DNA from: Glaesserella parasuis
GTDB lineage: Bacteria; Pseudomonadota; Gammaproteobacteria; Enterobacterales; Pasteurellaceae
Assembly (NCBI RefSeq): GCF_002015085.1
Contig: NZ_MUXW01000059.1
Coordinates: forward strand, 1-17,761
Length of the DNA stretch: 17,761 nt
Direction: 5' to 3'
The notes under the pieces: model-generated
The model's input: only the letters and a program-made list of their open reading frames with translations
What the model was told of the DNA's origin: nothing
Databases searched by the model: none
Shown: one piece after another, positions 14,810 through 17,761 of the stretch
Position numbering within the stretch: the stretch's first letter is position 1
How the letters are laid out: each line of letters starts with the position of its first letter
Program-made: the position numbers and the translations under genes

Positions 14810-15472
14810 TCAATATGTTGTCTTTAATTTCTGCACCGTTTGCATCACATTATCGGCTTGTGTAATGGCTGAAATCACTGCCACACCATCAGCACCTGCT
14901 GCCCAAATGCTCGCAACATTATCAACCGAAATACCGCCAATCGCGACCAATGGTTGATTGGGATTGAGCTGTTTGGCTTGACGAATCAAATCAATTCCCA
15001 CGTTTTGCATGGCATCCAGTTTAGATTGAGTATTGAAAATCGCACCTACCGCCCAATAATCAATTTCAGGCAGCCTGAAACTATTTTGCAAATCATGCAA
15101 GCTACTATTGGAAATCCCTAAAAATAACTTGCCTTGCGTTAATTGAATGGCTTGGATGGCTGCCATATCTTTTTGTCCAATATGGACACCATCAGCTCCC
15201 AATTTTACTGCCATTTCCACATCATTATTCAGCACAAACGGTACGCCATATTGCCGACACAATGCTTGGCAATCACGTGCTAACTGCCATTGTGCCTGTT
15301 TATCTTGCAATGCCGATTCGCCTTTTTCACGAAATTGATAACAGGTTATGCCTGCTTGCAAAGCCGTTTCCAATGTGGACAATAATTTTTGTTCAGGCGT
15401 TTCCGTTGATAAATGCAAACAATCTTGCGTACCCGCCACGAAATAAACAGATAATAATTCTCGTTGAAACAT
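14810..15472 (-). CDS. thiE: Thiamine-phosphate synthase ThiE
   Basis: ThiE joins hydroxymethylpyrimidine diphosphate and hydroxyethylthiazole phosphate into thiamine phosphate with release of pyrophosphate. The 220-residue TIM-barrel protein shows the family motifs YQFREKG (45-51), VPFVLNND (77-84), GADGVHIGQKD (92-102), VGAIFNTQSKLDA and AIGGI, and ends with GADGVAVISAI. These include the pyrophosphate-binding residues, so it looks active. ATG 15472 has AAGGAA six bases upstream, and thiD ends nine bases before it. It is the last gene of the thiM-thiD-thiE operon. A perfect palindromic DUS of Kingella type (AGGCAGCCTGAA at 15068-15079) lies within the coding sequence. Confidence 0.97.
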   Translation of the reverse strand: MFQRELLSVYFVAGTQDCLHLSTETPEQKLLSTLETALQAGITCYQFREKGESALQDKQAQWQLARDCQALCRQYGVPFVLNNDVEMAVKLGADGVHIGQKDMAAIQAIQLTQGKLFLGISNSSLHDLQNSFRLPEIDYWAVGAIFNTQSKLDAMQNVGIDLIRQAKQLNPNQPLVAIGGISVDNVASIWAAGADGVAVISAITQADNVMQTVQKLKTTY

Positions 15473-15481
15473 TTGATTTCC

Positions 15482-16285
15482 TTAATTAGCCGACATTGCC
15501 CAATGATTAACCGCGCCACAACCTTTGCCCACACCAATCGGTTGCGAGATGGCAGCACTGATGGCTTGCTTGGCAATGCGAATGGCTGATAATGTATCTA
15601 TACCTTTTGCCAATTCTGCTGCAATACAGGCTGAAAATGTGCAACCGGTGCCATGTGTATGAGGTGTGGCAAATCTAGGTGTATCCAATATGTGCATTTC
15701 ATTGCCTGAAAAGACCCAATCTCGGCACACCGCGCTGTTGGAATTGTCTAAATGTCCGCCTTTAATGACGACTGTTTTCACGCCCATATCACGCAATAAT
15801 TGCGCAGCATATTGGGCATCAATATCATTGTTTACCTGAACCCCTGTTAATGCAGTAACTTCGGGCAAATTGGGGGTAATGATATCCGCTAAAGGTAACA
15901 ATTCGCGTTTTAAGGCTTCAATAGCATGATTTTGCAATAATAATTCTCCGCCTTTGGCAATCATCACAGGGTCTAATACCAATGTGCCTAAATGATGTTT
16001 TTTAATTGAATTTGCCACGCATTCAATCACATCTGCAGTACCCAGCATCCCAATTTTATATGCCGAAATGGTGAAATCCGTTGCCACTGCTTCAATTTGC
16101 GCTGCAATATTATCCAATGAAATCATGTGAATATGATGTACGCCCAATGTATTTTGAGCGGTAACTGCTGTTACCACGCTAGTACCAAATGCACCGCGTA
16201 TTTGAAAGGTTTTTAAATCTGCTTGAATACCTGCGCCACCGCCACTATCCGAGCCTGCAATGGTTAAAACTTGGGGTATAGTCAT
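15482..16285 (-). CDS. thiD: Hydroxymethylpyrimidine/phosphomethylpyrimidine kinase ThiD
   Basis: ThiD phosphorylates HMP twice to give HMP diphosphate for ThiE. The 267-residue ribokinase-fold protein has the N-terminal GSDSGGGAGIQADLKTF (11-27), AVTAQNTLGVH, the LDPVMIAKGG segment (104-113) and the ATP/anion-hole motif GTGCTFSA (212-219) with catalytic C215. Length is normal. ATG 16285 has AGGAGA six bases upstream, and the thiM stop lies ten bases before. In the operon it feeds ThiE together with ThiM. A TTGCCTGAA core at 15703-15711 is a degenerate Neisseriaceae-type DUS. Confidence 0.97.
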   Translation of the reverse strand: MTIPQVLTIAGSDSGGGAGIQADLKTFQIRGAFGTSVVTAVTAQNTLGVHHIHMISLDNIAAQIEAVATDFTISAYKIGMLGTADVIECVANSIKKHHLGTLVLDPVMIAKGGELLLQNHAIEALKRELLPLADIITPNLPEVTALTGVQVNNDIDAQYAAQLLRDMGVKTVVIKGGHLDNSNSAVCRDWVFSGNEMHILDTPRFATPHTHGTGCTFSACIAAELAKGIDTLSAIRIAKQAISAAISQPIGVGKGCGAVNHWAMSAN

Positions 16286-16295
16286 GGTTTTTCTC

Positions 16296-17105
16296 CTAGA
16301 TAATCCATTCTGCTTTCATTAACTGTTCGGTTTGAGTGGCATCAATCGCTGCTAATGCGTCTAATAAACGCACTGCAAATGTGCCTGACTGCGTGGCTTG
16401 TAAACCTACGGCTGCCAATTCGCCAGCGATGGCATACACCGTACACGCTTCGCAGGCTGCCTGAAAAGCCAATTCACGCGGCGCAACCGCCAAAAAAGCA
16501 CCCACAATTGCACTCAATAAACACCCCGTAGCCGTTACTTTGGGAAACAATGCCACACCATTAGACAGTTTCATCACACGGTCATGATTGGCAACAAAAT
16601 CATGTTCACCACTCAAAACAGCGATGGTGTTAAATTTTTGAGCGACTTTTTGAGCGATTTCAGCTAAATTCCCCGAACCTTGCCCCGCATCTACCCCTTT
16701 GCTAGCCCATTGAACATCAGCCAAATATGCCAATTCGCCAGCATTACCACGAATAGCGGCAAATTGAATATTTTGGGTTAATGTCGCAACTGTTTTTTGA
16801 CGCAAATGGCTTGCACCAACAGCCACAGGGTCAAGCACCACAGGCACGCCAGCTTGATTTGCTGCCATACCCGCTGCCAACATAGCCGAGACTTTTTCGT
16901 CAGACGGTGTCCCTAAATTCAGTACCACCGCACTACTGATGGTAGCCAATTCTGCCATTTCATCAGGACTTTCTGCCATCATGGGCGAGGCACCCAATGC
17001 TAATAAGCCATTAGCAGTAAAATGCGCTGAAACCAAATTGGTAATATTGTGAATTAATGGATTATGTTCACGAACAGCATCTAAAAAAATGATTTTTGGA
17101 TTCAT
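16296..17105 (-). CDS. thiM: Hydroxyethylthiazole kinase ThiM
   Basis: ThiM phosphorylates salvaged 4-methyl-5-hydroxyethylthiazole. The 269-residue protein has the family N-terminus HNPLIHNITNLVSAHFTANG, ALGASPMMAESPDEM, the VVLDPVAVGASHLR segment, AIRGNAGELAYL and the active-site VTATGCLLSAI with C195. ATG 17105 is chosen over the TTG one codon earlier; AGGAG lies ten bases upstream. It is the first gene of the thiamine salvage operon, under a TPP riboswitch. The Simonsiella-type DUS AGGCTGCCTGAA occurs inside it (16454-16465) and in its leader (17137-17148). Genes for de novo synthesis (thiC, thiG) are not in the window. Confidence 0.97.
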   Translation of the reverse strand: MNPKIIFLDAVREHNPLIHNITNLVSAHFTANGLLALGASPMMAESPDEMAELATISSAVVLNLGTPSDEKVSAMLAAGMAANQAGVPVVLDPVAVGASHLRQKTVATLTQNIQFAAIRGNAGELAYLADVQWASKGVDAGQGSGNLAEIAQKVAQKFNTIAVLSGEHDFVANHDRVMKLSNGVALFPKVTATGCLLSAIVGAFLAVAPRELAFQAACEACTVYAIAGELAAVGLQATQSGTFAVRLLDALAAIDATQTEQLMKAEWII

Positions 17106-17133
17106 CAAAAATATTCTCCTGCGAAAGTTTATG

Positions 17134-17148
17134 TTCAGGCTGCCTGAA
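17134..17148. repeat. Palindromic Kingella/Simonsiella-type DUS in the thiM leader
   Basis: TTCAGGCTGCCTGAA reads AGGCTGCCTGAA on the plus strand (17137-17148) and AGGCAGCCTGAA on the minus strand (17134-17145), both described DUS dialects of Neisseriaceae. Further exact copies are at 15068-15079 and 16454-16465. Confidence 0.85.
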
Positions 17149-17207
17149 AATGTGAGAAGATACCGTTGATTTTGATGACAAAGTTAAACAAGATAAGAAA
17201 CAATCAG

Positions 17208-17256
17208 AAAATAAAAACACACGCAAGCTACCTGATATTCAGGCAGCTTGCGTGTG
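17208..17256 (-). terminator. Terminator of the TPP riboswitch expression platform
   Basis: On the minus strand CACACGCAAGCTGCCTG (17240-17256) pairs with CAGGTAGCTTGCGTGTG (17218-17234), with one wobble pair, followed by TTTTTAT. It lies about 30 bases past the aptamer and before thiM, so it is the likely TPP-controlled attenuator. No antiterminator pairing was worked out. The left arm contains AAGCTGCCTGAA, one base from a Simonsiella-type DUS. Confidence 0.85.
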
Positions 17257-17287
17257 CATCAAAGAGATAGATAAGATGATATTCATA

Positions 17288-17357
17288 AGTTTCCTACGCC
17301 AGTATTAACTGTATCAGGTTCACGGGTATTTCTCAGCCGCTTTTGGCAGCACCCCGA
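17288..17357 (-). ncRNA. TPP riboswitch (THI element)
   Basis: The minus strand contains the conserved THI-box series: GGGGTGC, then GGCTGAGAAATACCC, GAACCTGAT, and GTTAATACTGGCGTAGGAA. These are the pyrimidine- and pyrophosphate-sensing helices of the TPP aptamer. It precedes thiM-thiD-thiE. With the terminator downstream, thiamine pyrophosphate should switch the operon off. Confidence 0.97.
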
Positions 17358-17374
17358 CTTAAATGTCTTTTTAC

Positions 17375-17403
17375 AGTATAAATAGATTAACCTAAAATAT
17401 CAA
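17375..17403 (-). promoter_or_regulatory. Promoter of the thiMDE operon
   Basis: On the minus strand TTGATA (17398-17403) and TATACT (17375-17380) are 17 bp apart, close to the sigma-70 consensus. Transcription would begin near 17368, about ten bases before the riboswitch aptamer. Confidence 0.75.
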
Positions 17404-17433
17404 CACAAAACCTTTGCAAAACACCCAATCTCA

Positions 17434-17761
17434 CAGGGCAAGATCGCATCTTTCTCAAATTTATGATCTAATACACCTTAATTATCCGTATCAAATCAGG
17501 TTGTAAAATGAGCGTTTTTCGTTTTTTTGAAAATTTATCCGACCCACGAGCCTATAATCAAAAACACCACTTTTTAGACATCGTTTTTCTCGTCGTCAGT
17601 GCCGTGATTTCGGGGGCAAATAGTTGGACTGAAATCAAACTTTTTGGCGAATTACATTTGGATTGGTTGCGAAAATATCGTCCTTTTGAGTGTGGCATTC
17701 CTGTAGATGATACTATCGCTCGTGTAATAAAACGCATTGAGCCACAAGCGTTTAATGAGGT
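17434..17761 (+). mobile_element. ISAs1-family insertion sequence, left end
   Basis: The sequence from 17434 begins CAGGGCAAGATCGCATC, similar in style to ISAs1-family terminal repeats that open with CAGGGC. The transposase begins 74 bases inside it. The boundary is inferred, as the other end is outside the window. Confidence 0.6.
17508..17761 (+). CDS. ISAs1-family transposase, N-terminal part (runs off the window)
   Basis: ATG 17508 opens 84 residues: MSVFRFFENLSDPRAYNQKH then FLDIVFLVVSAVISGANSW and TEIKLFGELHLDWLRKY, ending with IPVDDTIARVIKRIEP. This is the DDE-transposase-associated N-terminal domain of the ISAs1 / H-repeat-associated family (SDPR, LDI, SGA.SW.EI, P..DT..RV). The DDE catalytic part lies beyond the window. 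It is divergent from the thi operon. Confidence 0.93.
   Translation, partial: MSVFRFFENLSDPRAYNQKHHFLDIVFLVVSAVISGANSWTEIKLFGELHLDWLRKYRPFECGIPVDDTIARVIKRIEPQAFNE

Overview
The window looks like a chromosomal segment from a Pasteurellaceae bacterium of the Actinobacillus/Mannheimia/Bibersteinia type. The genome is AT-rich. The DNA-uptake core ACAAGCGGT (Apl-type) occurs at 14560 and on the minus strand at 7862-7870, with shorter AAGCGGT cores in several genes. Two Hin-type cores (ACCGCACTT) lie at 4441 and 10129. Neisseriaceae-type DNA-uptake sequences also occur, so parts of the right half look like an import from that family, possibly from two donors.

Layout. Bases 1-319 are the 5' part and end of an IS256-family element, inserted about 40 bp behind nusG. 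Then come secE-nusG and tldD on the minus strand, and a plus-strand alpha/beta esterase. Next is a hipB-hipA persistence toxin-antitoxin operon whose promoter is embedded in three matching operators. It is followed by a frameshifted MocR-type (GntR-aminotransferase) regulator divergent from a DsbA-like CGWC protein, and a LysR regulator. A two-gene minus-strand operon encodes a DUF4143-type ATPase and an AT-rich, HEPN-like possible abortive-infection protein.

From 11110 there is a nitronate-monooxygenase-like flavoprotein that lacks the usual histidine. After it lies a 460-bp non-coding region with an inverted pair of REP-like hairpins showing compensatory base changes, followed by four 23-bp-type repeats. 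Two accessory nuclease genes follow, each carrying one lesion: a GIY-YIG protein frameshifted at an A8 tract, and a YhcG-like PD-(D/E)XK protein with an amber codon 25. Both have a terminator directly downstream built from inverted Neisseria AT-DUS (ATGCCGTCTGAA); the second abuts an Apl-type USS. An AraC-regulator remnant precedes the thiamine salvage operon thiM-thiD-thiE (minus strand).

The thi operon is headed by a consensus promoter, a TPP riboswitch and a strong terminator. It carries Kingella/Simonsiella-type DUS (AGGCAGCCTGAA / AGGCTGCCTGAA). Together ThiM and ThiD phosphorylate salvaged thiazole and pyrimidine, and ThiE joins them into thiamine phosphate. The window closes with the start of an ISAs1-family transposase.

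Most likely candidates for something new are the REP-like pair plus 23-bp repeats (12108-12388), the ATPase/HEPN-like operon (8803-10840), and the layered use of foreign uptake sequences as terminators.
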